A DNA stretch of 64,000 bases from Nocardioides sp. ChNu-153 (lineage in GTDB: Bacteria; Actinomycetota; Actinomycetes; Propionibacteriales; Nocardioidaceae). The notes below the pieces were generated by a model, which was not told the DNA's origin, searched no databases, and worked only from the letters and a program-made list of their open reading frames with translations. Position numbers and translations under genes: made by a program. Below are positions 8,698 to 17,671 of this stretch, piece by piece. The first letter of the stretch is position 1, and the number at the start of each line of letters is the position of its first letter. The stretch is taken from NCBI RefSeq assembly GCF_030466625.1, contig NZ_JADEVT010000005.1, forward strand, positions 153,185 to 217,184, read 5' to 3'.

Positions 8698-8781
8698 GTC
8701 GGGCCCCCTTGCTCGTCGTCGGCGTCGACCCCCGGCGCCCGCGACGGAGCGTAGACCCGCCTCCCAGCCCCGGGGCGACGC

Positions 8782-9096
8782 TCAGTGCGCGAGCTTCAGC
8801 CCGATCACGCAGGCGACGATGCCGAGCAGCAGGAGCGCGCGGACCAGCGAGAACGCCTCGGCGCCGGTCACCATCGCGTACGACGCGGTGAGCGCCGCGC
8901 CGATCCCCACCCACACGGCGTACGACGTGCCCACCGGCAGCGTGCGCATCGCCCACGCCAGCCCGACCATGCTGGCCACGACCGACACGCCGAACACGAC
9001 GCTCGGCCCGAGGCGCGTCAGCCCCTCCGAGCGCGACAGCGCGGTCGCCCAGACCGCCTCGAGACACCCCGACACCACCAGCACGACCCACGCCAT
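8782..9096 (-). CDS. sugE: SMR-family efflux protein, SugE/Gdx type
   Basis: A 104-residue, four-TM small multidrug resistance protein. It aligns by eye along its whole length with SugE: the essential membrane Glu is in SGCLEAVWATAL (near residue 13), followed by LAWAMRTLPVGTSYAVWVGIGA. SugE/Gdx proteins export guanidinium in exchange for protons rather than acting as broad drug pumps. The ATG at 9096 is used because it gives the canonical MxWxxLV start. No guanidine riboswitch is visible upstream. It is divergent from the CoA-transferase gene across an operator-rich 107-bp gap. Confidence 0.85.
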   Translation of the reverse strand: MAWVVLVVSGCLEAVWATALSRSEGLTRLGPSVVFGVSVVASMVGLAWAMRTLPVGTSYAVWVGIGAALTASYAMVTGAEAFSLVRALLLLGIVACVIGLKLAH

Positions 9097-9142
9097 GCCC
9101 GCATCCTGCCGCGCCTGCATGACGCCCACGTGTCGTGCCGGG

Positions 9143-9160
9143 ACCGAGCGGACGCTCGGT
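9143..9160. promoter_or_regulatory. TetR-type palindromic operator
   Basis: ACCGAGCGGACGCTCGGT has perfect 8-bp arms around GA and lies midway between two divergent starts. Its form is typical of TetR-family operators; no TetR gene is adjacent. Confidence 0.55.
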
Positions 9161-9175
9161 GACCCCTCGCGACGT

Positions 9176-9192
9176 TGACAGTAGATCTGTCA
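9176..9192. promoter_or_regulatory. inverted repeat ahead of the CoA-transferase gene
   Basis: TGACAGTAGATCTGTCA has 6-bp arms and a 5-bp spacer. TTGACA at 9175-9180 could double as a -35 box. The repeat ends 11 bp before the chosen start at 9204. Confidence 0.45.
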
Positions 9193-9203
9193 TGATCCGG
9201 CCC

Positions 9204-10367
9204 ATGGTGCTCTCCCTGGGACACGGAACCGGCCCCCTCGCGGGCCTCAAGGTCGTCGAGCTGGCCGGCATCGGCCCGGGCCCGCACGCCTGCATGATCC
9301 TGGCGGACCTCGGCGCCGACGTGATCCGTGTCGACCGTCCGGGCGGGGGCGCGCTGAGCGTCGTGGCGGACCCGCGTCACGACCTGCTGACCCGCGGGCG
9401 ACCCAGCGTGGCGGCGAACCTCAAGGACCCGGCGGCCTGCGACACGGTGCTCGAGCTGGTCGCGGGCGCCGACGTGCTCGTCGAGGGCCTGCGCCCCGGG
9501 GTCACCGAGCGCCTCGGGCTCGGGCCGGACGACTGCCTGGCCCGCAACCCGCGTCTCGTCTACGGCCGGATGACCGGGTGGGGCCAGACGGGTCCGCTGG
9601 CGCAGGTGGCGGGCCACGACATGGACTACGTCGCGATCGCCGGCGCGCTGCACGGGCTCGGCCAGGACAAGAGCCGGCCCCACTTCCCGGCCAACCTGGT
9701 GGGCGACTTCGGCGGCGGCTCGACGTACCTCGTCATCGGCATCCTCGCCGCGCTGCTGGAGCGGGGGGTCAGCGGGAAGGGGCAGGTCGTCGACGCCGCC
9801 ATCGTCGACGGCACCGCGCACCTCAACGCGATGGCCTCCGCGATGCTCGCCGGCGGGGCGCTCAAGGAGGAGCGCGCGGCGAACGTGCTCGACGGCGGGA
9901 TCCCCTACTACGACGTCTACGAGACCTCCGACGGCGAGCACGTCGCGGTCGGGGCGCTCGAGCCGCAGTTCTTCACCGCGCTGGTCCGCACCCTGGGGAT
10001 CGAGGAATCCGCGCCCGGCCAGGCCGACTTCGACCGGTACGACGACCTCCGCGAGGCGCTGGCGGACACGTTCCGCACCCGCACCCGGGACGAGTGGGCC
10101 GAGGTGTTCGACGGCAGCGACGCCTGCGTCGCCCCGATCCTGCGGCTCAGCGAGGCCGCGCAGCACCCGCACATGGTGGCGCGCGGCGTGTTCGTGGAGC
10201 ACGAGGGCGTCGTGCAGCCCGCCCCGGCGCCGCGCTTCTCCCGCACGCAGCCGACGCTGACGCTCGCCCCGTCACGTGCGGGCGAGCACACCCGCGAGGC
10301 CCTCGCCGCGTGGGGAGTCGAGGGCGTCGACGAGCTCCTCGCCTCGGGGGCCTTCGTCCAGGCCTGA
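9204..10367 (+). CDS. CaiB/BaiF CoA-transferase family, alpha-methylacyl-CoA racemase-like
   Basis: A 387-residue class III CoA-transferase-fold protein. The residues that act in the M. tuberculosis racemase are present: His in VAGHDMDYVA and Asp in NLVGDFGGGS. The alpha-methylacyl-CoA racemases epimerise 2-methyl-branched acyl-CoAs so that they can enter beta-oxidation. Racemase rather than transferase function is favoured because a His-Asp pair and the racemase-type length are seen. The start is uncertain between ATG 9192 and ATG 9204; neither has a Shine-Dalgarno, so the transcript may be leaderless. Its neighbours include acyl-CoA dehydrogenase and fadAB genes. Confidence 0.85.
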   Translation: MVLSLGHGTGPLAGLKVVELAGIGPGPHACMILADLGADVIRVDRPGGGALSVVADPRHDLLTRGRPSVAANLKDPAACDTVLELVAGADVLVEGLRPGVTERLGLGPDDCLARNPRLVYGRMTGWGQTGPLAQVAGHDMDYVAIAGALHGLGQDKSRPHFPANLVGDFGGGSTYLVIGILAALLERGVSGKGQVVDAAIVDGTAHLNAMASAMLAGGALKEERAANVLDGGIPYYDVYETSDGEHVAVGALEPQFFTALVRTLGIEESAPGQADFDRYDDLREALADTFRTRTRDEWAEVFDGSDACVAPILRLSEAAQHPHMVARGVFVEHEGVVQPAPAPRFSRTQPTLTLAPSRAGEHTREALAAWGVEGVDELLASGAFVQA

Positions 10368-10399
10368 GGCCCCCGGGGGGCACCTGGCACCCTGACCCG

Positions 10400-11692
10400 G
10401 TGACCGTGCTCGCCGTCCTCGCCGCGGGCGCGTGCCTCCTCGCGGCGCTGGCGCTGCAGGGCTGGCGCCAGCTCGCCGTGGGCGTCGTCGCGGCCGTGGC
10501 GGTGCTCGCCGCCGGCGCCGTCGACCTCGCGGCGGCCCGCGCGACGGTCGCGGACCTGGGCCCGGTCGTCGGCTACCTCGTCGCCATCCTGCTGCTCGCG
10601 GGGCTCGTCGAGCGCGGCGGGCTCTTCGCCTGGCTCGGGTACGCCGTCGCGCACCGGTCCCGCGCCCGCCCGGGCCGCCTGCTCCCGCTCGCCGTGGCCG
10701 CGGCCGCCGGCGTGACCGTGCTGCTGACGCTCGACGCCACCGTCGTGCTCCTCGTGCCGGTGCTCGTCGTCGCCGCCCGCGTGCTGGCCGTCGACCCCTG
10801 GCCCGTCGACCTGGCCGCGGTGCGGCTGGCGAACAGCGCCTCGATCCTCCTGCCGATCTCGAACCTGACGAACCTCGTCGCCTTCGAGGCGTCCGGGCTG
10901 TCCTTCGCCCGCTTCACGCTGCTGATGGCCCCGGCCTGGGTGGTGGTCGTGGGCCTCGAGCTCGCCCTGCTCCGTGCGGTCGCGCGCCGTTCCGCCGGCC
11001 CTGCCTCCCGCAGCGCCCCCGCCGCCGACCCCGCCCCCGCCGTCACGACGCCGCCCGCGGCCGCGCCGCGCCCCGACGGCCCGACGGTCGTCGTGCTGGT
11101 CCTGGCCCTCGCCGCGATCGTCGCCGGGGGCCAGGTGCACCTCGACCCGGTCTGGCCCGCGCTCGCCGCGGCGGCCCTGCTGGGCGCGCGGGCGGTGACC
11201 ACGCGCCGTACCGGCCTGCGGGTCGCGCCCGCCACCCTCCTACGGGAGGCGGGCCTGCCGTTCGCCTCCTTCGTGCTGTGCTGGGCCGTCGCGGTCGCGG
11301 CGCTGGCCGAGCAGGGCGGGGCCGACCTGCTGGCCCGCCTGCTGCCCGACGGCACGGGACCGGTCGCCCTCGTCGCCACGGCACTGCTGGCCACCGTCGT
11401 CGCGAACGTCGTCAACAACCTCCCCGCGACGTTGCTGCTCGTGCCGCTCGCCGCCCCGCTCGGCGCCCCGGCCGTGCTGGCGGTGCTGGTGGGCGTCGGC
11501 GTGGGGGCGGGCGCGACGTACGCCGGGTCGCTCGCCAACCTGCTGTGGCTGCGCAACCCCGCCGTCGACCACCCGGTCGACGTCGGCCGCCGCTTCCACC
11601 TCGCCGGCCTGCTCGCCACCCCCGTGCTCGTCGTCGCCGCGGCCCTCGCGCTGGCCGCCACGGTGGGGTTGACCGGCGGCGGCACGGGGTAG
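10400..11692 (+). CDS. ArsB/NhaD superfamily ion transporter
   Basis: A 430-residue polytopic membrane protein with roughly 11 TM segments in two halves separated by an Ala/Pro-rich cytoplasmic loop. The family motifs are visible: a buried TLDATVVLLVP, then ANSASILLPISNLTNLVAFE in the first half, and VVANVVNNLPATLLLVPLA in the second, matching the ion-transporter superfamily that includes ArsB (arsenite), NhaD (Na+/H+) and dicarboxylate carriers. The GTG at 10400 begins 30 bp after the racemase stop. Arsenite export is possible given the ars locus at the far end of the window, but 52 kb separates them, so the substrate stays open. Confidence 0.75.
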   Translation: MTVLAVLAAGACLLAALALQGWRQLAVGVVAAVAVLAAGAVDLAAARATVADLGPVVGYLVAILLLAGLVERGGLFAWLGYAVAHRSRARPGRLLPLAVAAAAGVTVLLTLDATVVLLVPVLVVAARVLAVDPWPVDLAAVRLANSASILLPISNLTNLVAFEASGLSFARFTLLMAPAWVVVVGLELALLRAVARRSAGPASRSAPAADPAPAVTTPPAAAPRPDGPTVVVLVLALAAIVAGGQVHLDPVWPALAAAALLGARAVTTRRTGLRVAPATLLREAGLPFASFVLCWAVAVAALAEQGGADLLARLLPDGTGPVALVATALLATVVANVVNNLPATLLLVPLAAPLGAPAVLAVLVGVGVGAGATYAGSLANLLWLRNPAVDHPVDVGRRFHLAGLLATPVLVVAAALALAATVGLTGGGTG

Positions 11693-11701
11693 GGGCGGCG
11701 G

Positions 11702-12145
11702 GTGCCCGTCGAGCTGCTGCGCCCCGCCACCTCCGACGACGTCCGGGGACTCGCCGACTGGACGTGGCTGCCCGGCCTGGTCGACCAGCGGCCGCTGCTG
11801 GTGACCGCGTTCGCCGACGTCGTCCTCGCGGGCGACGACGGGCTCTGGTTCCTGTCGACCGTCGAGGGCAGCCTGGAGCGCTGCTGGGCCGACCTCGACG
11901 ACCTGCGCGCCGCGCTCGACGACGTGGAGGCCCAGGACCGGTTCCTCCACGCCTGGCTCGTCGAGGGCGCCGCCCGCCGGGGCCTCGAGCCCGGGCCCGG
12001 CCAGTCCTACGCCTTCACGGTCGCGCCCGTGCTCGGCGGCGCCTTCACCGCGGCCAACGTGCAGGTGCTCGACAGCGTCGTGGCCCTGTCGCTGAACGGC
12101 CAGCTGCACCGCCAGGTCGGGACAGGCAACCCGCCCGCCTGGTAG
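11702..12145 (+). CDS. DUF1851-like (SMI1/Tdi1-type) small protein
   Basis: A 147-residue acidic protein. The C-terminal part (YAFTVAPVLGGAFTAANVQV followed by a hydrophobic LSLNGQLH) resembles the DUF1851 domain found in some immunity proteins and stand-alone hypotheticals. The N-terminus carries a conserved-looking Trp-rich segment (LADWTWLPGL). The GTG start lies 9 bp after the transporter stop and the gene ends 9 bp before the acyl-CoA dehydrogenase, so it is in the same transcript. No toxin partner is visible nearby, and its role is unknown. Confidence 0.6.
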   Translation: MPVELLRPATSDDVRGLADWTWLPGLVDQRPLLVTAFADVVLAGDDGLWFLSTVEGSLERCWADLDDLRAALDDVEAQDRFLHAWLVEGAARRGLEPGPGQSYAFTVAPVLGGAFTAANVQVLDSVVALSLNGQLHRQVGTGNPPAW

Positions 12146-12154
12146 AGAAGTGAC

Positions 12155-13306
12155 GTGGACCTCACCCTCAGCCCCGACCAGGAGGCGTTCCGCGCCGCCG
12201 CCCGCGAGTTCTGCGACCGGGAGGTCGTGCCGTTCCGTGCCGAGTGGGACCGGGCGGAGGCCGTGGACCTCGCCATCGTTCCCAAGCTGGGAAAGCAGGG
12301 CTTCCTCGGGCTGATGATCCCGGCGGAGTACGGCGGGCTCGAGCTCGACCTGCTCATTTACTGCCTGGCGATGGAGGAGCTCGGCCGCGCCGACTCCGCC
12401 ATCCGCGGGATCGTCTCGGTCTCCGCGGGCCTCGTCGGCAAGCCCCTGCTGGCCCACGGCACGGAGGAGCAGAAGCAGCGCTGGCTGCCCGGCATCGCGA
12501 GCGGCGAGCTGCTCGGCTGCTTCGGTCTCACCGAGCCGGGCCACGGCTCGGACGCGGCCAACCTCCGCACCCGTGCGGTGCGCGACGGCGACGACTGGGT
12601 CCTCGACGGCGAGAAGATCTTCATCACGAACGGCACGTGGGCCGACGTGTGCCTCGTGTTCGCCCGCACCGGCGGCCCCGGCCCCCGAGGCGTCTCCGCC
12701 TTCCTCGTGCCCACCGACACTCCCGGCTTCGAGCGGCGCGAGGTGAAGGGCAAGCTCGGGCTGCGTGGCCAGGCCACCGCCGCGCTGTCGTTCTCCGGCG
12801 TCCGCGTGCCCGCCGACGCGCTGCTGGGCGAGGAGGGCGGCGGCTTCCGCATCGCGATGTCGACGCTCGACACGGGCCGCATCGGCATCGCCGCGAGCTG
12901 CACCGGCATCATCGCCGGCTGCCTGGAGGCGACGGTGGCCTACACGGGCGAGCGCGAGCAGTTCGGCAAGCCGATCGCGGCCCACCAGCTGGTGCAGGAG
13001 CTGATCGCCGACATGGCGGTCGACGTCGACGCCGCGCGGCTGCTCGTCTGGCGCGCCGCCGACCTGGCCATGCGCGGCGAGCCCTTCTCGACCGCTGCCT
13101 CCAAGGCCAAGCTGTTCGCCTCCGAGGCCGCGGTCCGCGCCGCGAACAACGCGATCCAGGCGTTCGGCGGCTACGGGTACGTCGACGAGTACCCGGTGTC
13201 GAAGTACATGCGGGACGCCCGCGTCATGACGCTCTACGAGGGCACGAGCCAGGTCCAGAAGCTGCTCATCGGCCGCGCCGAGACGGGCATCGCCGCGTTC
13301 GGGTGA
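12155..13306 (+). CDS. acyl-CoA dehydrogenase
   Basis: A 383-residue FAD flavoprotein with the full family layout. An N-terminal helical domain is followed by a beta domain with GCFGLTEPGHGSDAANLRT and KIFITNGTWADV. A C-terminal helical domain carries the catalytic Glu in LYEGTSQVQ and the FAD-binding AFGGYGYVDEYPV. It introduces the C2-C3 double bond of acyl-CoAs and passes electrons to ETF. The length fits short/branched-chain or glutaryl-type enzymes. A GTG start 9 bp after the previous stop suggests a common transcript from about 10.4 kb. Confidence 0.9.
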   Translation: MDLTLSPDQEAFRAAAREFCDREVVPFRAEWDRAEAVDLAIVPKLGKQGFLGLMIPAEYGGLELDLLIYCLAMEELGRADSAIRGIVSVSAGLVGKPLLAHGTEEQKQRWLPGIASGELLGCFGLTEPGHGSDAANLRTRAVRDGDDWVLDGEKIFITNGTWADVCLVFARTGGPGPRGVSAFLVPTDTPGFERREVKGKLGLRGQATAALSFSGVRVPADALLGEEGGGFRIAMSTLDTGRIGIAASCTGIIAGCLEATVAYTGEREQFGKPIAAHQLVQELIADMAVDVDAARLLVWRAADLAMRGEPFSTAASKAKLFASEAAVRAANNAIQAFGGYGYVDEYPVSKYMRDARVMTLYEGTSQVQKLLIGRAETGIAAFG

Positions 13307-13328
13307 GCCGCTGCCTAGGCTGACGCCC

Positions 13329-14519
13329 ATGTACCGACTCCGCAACGGCGTGCAGACCTACTCGTGGGGCTCCCCGGACGCGATCCCGCGGTTCCTGGGC
13401 GAGCGCCCCGACGGCACCCCGGTCGCGGAGGTCTGGATCGGCACGCACCCGCTGCAGCCCTCGACCGCGGTCGACGCCGCGGGCGACGCGAAGCCGCTGT
13501 CGGACCTGACGGGCGACCTGCCCTTCATGCTCAAGGTGCTCGCCGCCGCCCAGCCGCTCTCGCTGCAGGTGCACCCGAGCAAGTCGCAGGCCGAGGACGG
13601 GTACGCCGAGGAGGAGCGCGCGGGCATCCCGCTGGACGCCCCGAACCGGGTCTACAAGGACGCGAACCACAAGCCCGAGATGGTCTACGCGCTGACCACC
13701 TTCGACAGCCTCATCGGCTTCCGTCCCACGGTCGAGATCCTCCGGGTGCTGGCCCCGCTGGAGACGCCGCTGACGCAGCGCCTCGCCGAGGACCTGCGCG
13801 CCGACCCCGGGTTCGCCGGCATCGTGCGCCGCGTCGAGTGGCTGCTGTCGCAGGACGTCACGGCGGCCCAGGTCGGCGAGGTCGTCGGGGCGTGCCGCGC
13901 GCTCGGCAAGATGGGCATGGACATCAAGCGGGCCTACTCCACGGCCGTCGAGATCTCGGAGTACTACCCCGACGACGTCGGCGTCGTGCTCTCCCTCATG
14001 CTCAACCGGATGACGCTGCAGCCGGGCGAGGCGGCGTACCTCGGGGCGGGCATCATCCACGCCCACCTCAAGGGCCTCTGCCTGGAGGTCATGGCCTCGT
14101 CCGACAACGTGCTGCGCGCGGGCCTGACGAAGAAGCACGTCGACCCGGCGGGCCTCGTCACCTGCCTCGGGGCGACGGGCATGGCCCGCATCGCGCGGGT
14201 GAACCCCGAGTTCGTGCTGGCGGAGACCGAGGTCTTCAGCCCCGCCGACGTCGAGTTCGCGCTCGCCGTCACGCAGGTCTCCCACGCCGACCCCGACGGG
14301 GTCGCGGTCGTGAGCGCCAAGCAGTCGCTGCTCATCTGCACCGGCGGCGAGGTCGAGGTGCGCTCGGCCGAGGGCGAGAAGGTGGCGCTGGCCCGGGGCG
14401 AGTCGGTGTTCCTCGGCCCCGACGACCGCGACTGCGTGGTCGTCGGCCTGGGCGAGGTGGCGCAGGCGTTCGAGCCCGCGCGCCGCGCCGTGCACTCCCG
14501 CCTGGTCGACGTCGTCTGA
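13329..14519 (+). CDS. manA: mannose-6-phosphate isomerase, class I
   Basis: A 396-residue type I phosphomannose isomerase. The start MYRLRNGVQTYSWGS is characteristic. Zn ligands lie in LSLQVHPSKSQAEDGYAEEE and in the later AYLGAGIIHAHLKG, where the catalytic region also sits. It interconverts fructose-6-P and mannose-6-P, feeding GDP-mannose and cell-envelope glycans. The C-terminal cupin-like segment is complete. It begins 22 bp after the dehydrogenase stop but is functionally unrelated. Confidence 0.93.
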   Translation: MYRLRNGVQTYSWGSPDAIPRFLGERPDGTPVAEVWIGTHPLQPSTAVDAAGDAKPLSDLTGDLPFMLKVLAAAQPLSLQVHPSKSQAEDGYAEEERAGIPLDAPNRVYKDANHKPEMVYALTTFDSLIGFRPTVEILRVLAPLETPLTQRLAEDLRADPGFAGIVRRVEWLLSQDVTAAQVGEVVGACRALGKMGMDIKRAYSTAVEISEYYPDDVGVVLSLMLNRMTLQPGEAAYLGAGIIHAHLKGLCLEVMASSDNVLRAGLTKKHVDPAGLVTCLGATGMARIARVNPEFVLAETEVFSPADVEFALAVTQVSHADPDGVAVVSAKQSLLICTGGEVEVRSAEGEKVALARGESVFLGPDDRDCVVVGLGEVAQAFEPARRAVHSRLVDVV

Positions 14520-14532
14520 GGACGGGCCGGGC

Positions 14533-14997
14533 TCAGTCCGGCGCCTGCACCGGCCGCATCGTGCGGGTCAGCCGGGTGCGCGACGCCGCCAGTCCGGCGC
14601 AGACGGCCGCGACGATGGCCTCGCCCTCGAGCACGCCACAGGTCAGCAGGTCGACGTTCGCCAGCCGGTGCTCGGGCCAGGTGTGCACGGCGAGGTGCGA
14701 CTGCGAGAGCACCAGCGAGGCGGTGACCGCGCCGTTCGGGAAGACGTGCCCGGCCTCGCCCAGCACCACCGCACCGCCGGCCGCGGCGGCCGCGCGCAGC
14801 AGCGCCCGGAGGGCGACCTCGTCGGTGAGCAGCGTCGGGTGGTCGGTCCACACGTCGAGGGCGTAGGAGCACATCTCGTCGCCCGACGGCGCCGTCACCA
14901 GCGCGCCGAGGGCGGACGGGACGGGCGGGGCGGTGGGCTCGGGCACGGCGGTGCAGCCTGCGTCGTGGCGGTGGGGCTCAAACCCCGCGCGGCTCAC
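14533..14997 (-). CDS. speD: SpeD-family pyruvoyl S-adenosylmethionine decarboxylase homologue
   Basis: A 154-residue proenzyme homologue. The self-cleavage and active-site motif LSQSHLAVHTWPE is intact, with the Ser that becomes the pyruvoyl group, and LTCGV supplies the catalytic Cys. The family decarboxylates AdoMet for spermidine synthesis, but some bacterial SpeD homologues have become arginine or ornithine decarboxylases, and no spermidine synthase is nearby. The GTG at 14997 overlaps the stop of the AI-2E gene by 4 bp and adds about 40 N-terminal residues; an internal ATG at 14874 would give a product closer to the usual length. Residue -1 of the cleavage site is Gln rather than Glu. 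Confidence 0.8.
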   Translation of the reverse strand: MSRAGFEPHRHDAGCTAVPEPTAPPVPSALGALVTAPSGDEMCSYALDVWTDHPTLLTDEVALRALLRAAAAAGGAVVLGEAGHVFPNGAVTASLVLSQSHLAVHTWPEHRLANVDLLTCGVLEGEAIVAAVCAGLAASRTRLTRTMRPVQAPD

Positions 14998-16244
14998 GCG
15001 GTGGCCGGACCCTCCTCGCGCAGCTCGGTCGGCGTCCGCCCGTCGTGGGTGTGCGGTACGTCGGGCAGCGCCGGGTGGGCGCCCGCGGGTCCGTCCGGGC
15101 CGTCGGCGCCGGCCGCGTCCTGCGGGTGGGCGTCGTCGGCGACCGCGTCGTCGATCCGCTCGTTGAGGTAGCGCAGCACCTCGGCGACGGTCGCCGCGAC
15201 GGGCACGGCGAGGAAGGCGCCGGTGATGCCGAACAGGGTGGAGCCGGCGGTGACGGCCATGAGCACGACGGCGGCGTGCAGGTTCATCGACTTGCCCTGC
15301 AGCCACGGGGAGAGCACGTTGCCCTCGAGCTGCTGCACCACGACGATGATGATGAGCACGATGAGGGCGTCGCCGGGGCCGTTGGTCACGAGGGTGACGA
15401 GGCCGGCCAGCGCACCGGCGGAGACCGCGCCGACGATCGGGATGAAGCCGGCGAAGAAGGTGAGGATCGCCAGCGGGATCGCCAGGGGCACCCCGATGAT
15501 GACGAGGCCGAGGCCGATGAGCACCGCGTCGATGAGGGAGACGAGCGCCTGGGTGCGGATGAAGCCGCCGAGGGTGTTCCACGCCCGGGCGCTGACCTCG
15601 ACGAGGTGGCCGCCGGCGCGGTGGCCGCCGATGGCGGAGACCCAGGGCAGGAAGCGGTGGCCGTCCTTGATGAAGAGGAACGTGAGGATCAGCATCAGCA
15701 CGAGGTTGATGAGGATGTTCGTCACCGCGCTGATGCCGGTGATGACGCCCGAGCTGATCGCGGACGCCTGGCTGGAGATCTCGTCCTGGAGGGTGGAGAG
15801 CGCGTCGGTGATCTGACCGTCGCTGACCCCGAGCGGGCCGTCGGTGAGCCAGGTCCGGATCTGCCCGACGCCGTCGACGGCCGAGTCGGCGATGTCGTTG
15901 GACTGCCCGGCGATCTGGGGGGCGAGGAGGAACCCGACGAGCACGAGGCTGCCGAGGAACCCGAGCATCACCCCGGCCGCCGCGAGGCCGGACGGCACAC
16001 CGCGCTTGCGCAGGAACGCGGTCGGCGGTCCGAGGACGGTGGAGAGCACGAGGGCCAGCGAGACGGGGAACCACACCATCCACGTGTGGCCGACGGCCCA
16101 GCCGAGGATGAACAGGGCGGCGGCGCCGACGACGACGCGCACGCCCCAGACGTTGATGCGCGAGAGCCCGCGGTCGATCACGTCCGCGCGGTCGGGCACG
16201 GTGCGGGGATGGCGGTCGGGCGCGGGGCTCGTCACGCCCACCAC
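14994..16244 (-). CDS. AI-2E family membrane transporter
   Basis: A 416-residue membrane protein with about eight TM segments. It has the family pattern: paired N-terminal helices, a long soluble stretch (about 110-170), and a C-terminal half with FIPIVGAVSAGALAGLV and VVQQLEGNVLSPWLQG. The Asp/Pro-rich tail of about 60 residues is cytoplasmic. Family members export autoinducer-2 or act as Na+/H+ antiporters, so the name does not fix the substrate. GTG 16244 is preferred because GGGAGG is placed about 11 bp upstream; GTG 16241 and 16235 also fit. It is translationally coupled to the SpeD homologue. Confidence 0.85.
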   Translation of the reverse strand: MVGVTSPAPDRHPRTVPDRADVIDRGLSRINVWGVRVVVGAAALFILGWAVGHTWMVWFPVSLALVLSTVLGPPTAFLRKRGVPSGLAAAGVMLGFLGSLVLVGFLLAPQIAGQSNDIADSAVDGVGQIRTWLTDGPLGVSDGQITDALSTLQDEISSQASAISSGVITGISAVTNILINLVLMLILTFLFIKDGHRFLPWVSAIGGHRAGGHLVEVSARAWNTLGGFIRTQALVSLIDAVLIGLGLVIIGVPLAIPLAILTFFAGFIPIVGAVSAGALAGLVTLVTNGPGDALIVLIIIVVVQQLEGNVLSPWLQGKSMNLHAAVVLMAVTAGSTLFGITGAFLAVPVAATVAEVLRYLNERIDDAVADDAHPQDAAGADGPDGPAGAHPALPDVPHTHDGRTPTELREEGPATA

Positions 16245-16328
16245 CCTAGGTGTCGCCTCCCGAGCCGGGTCGTGCGGAGGCGCCTTGTTACCGACGAGTC
16301 ACCTAAATCACGTGCCCCCGTTCCCACG

Positions 16329-16350
16329 ATGACAGTAATGGTGTCATTAT
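16329..16350. promoter_or_regulatory. inverted repeat upstream of fadA-fadB
   Basis: ATGACA-N7-TGTCAT (16329-16347) overlaps a second inverted repeat TAATG-N4-CATTA (16336-16349). It is the most AT-rich patch in the 185-bp gap before fadA and a candidate site for a fatty-acid-responsive repressor; it may overlap the promoter. Confidence 0.5.
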
Positions 16351-16429
16351 CGGATCCGGACCTGGATCTCCCCGAGCTGCGACGCGGGTGCAGATCCCCA
16401 CACGACCATCGAGGCAGGCAAGGACCGAC

Positions 16430-17641
<1,212 letters not shown>

Positions 17642-17671
17642 GCGTCGTACCGGACATCGAGAGAGGAACCC

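Noticed and set aside
9097..9203. Guanidine riboswitch for the SugE/Gdx gene
   Set aside because: The 107-bp gap lacks the known guanidine-I/II/III cores; only protein-operator-like palindromes are seen.
10400..11692. Assignment of the ArsB/NhaD-type carrier as an arsenite pump of the ars locus
   Set aside because: The ars genes are about 52 kb away and the motifs fit several substrates, so the call was kept at superfamily level.
11702..12145. Toxin-immunity pair involving the DUF1851-like protein
   Set aside because: No toxin, T6SS or WXG100 gene lies near; the neighbours are a carrier and an acyl-CoA dehydrogenase.
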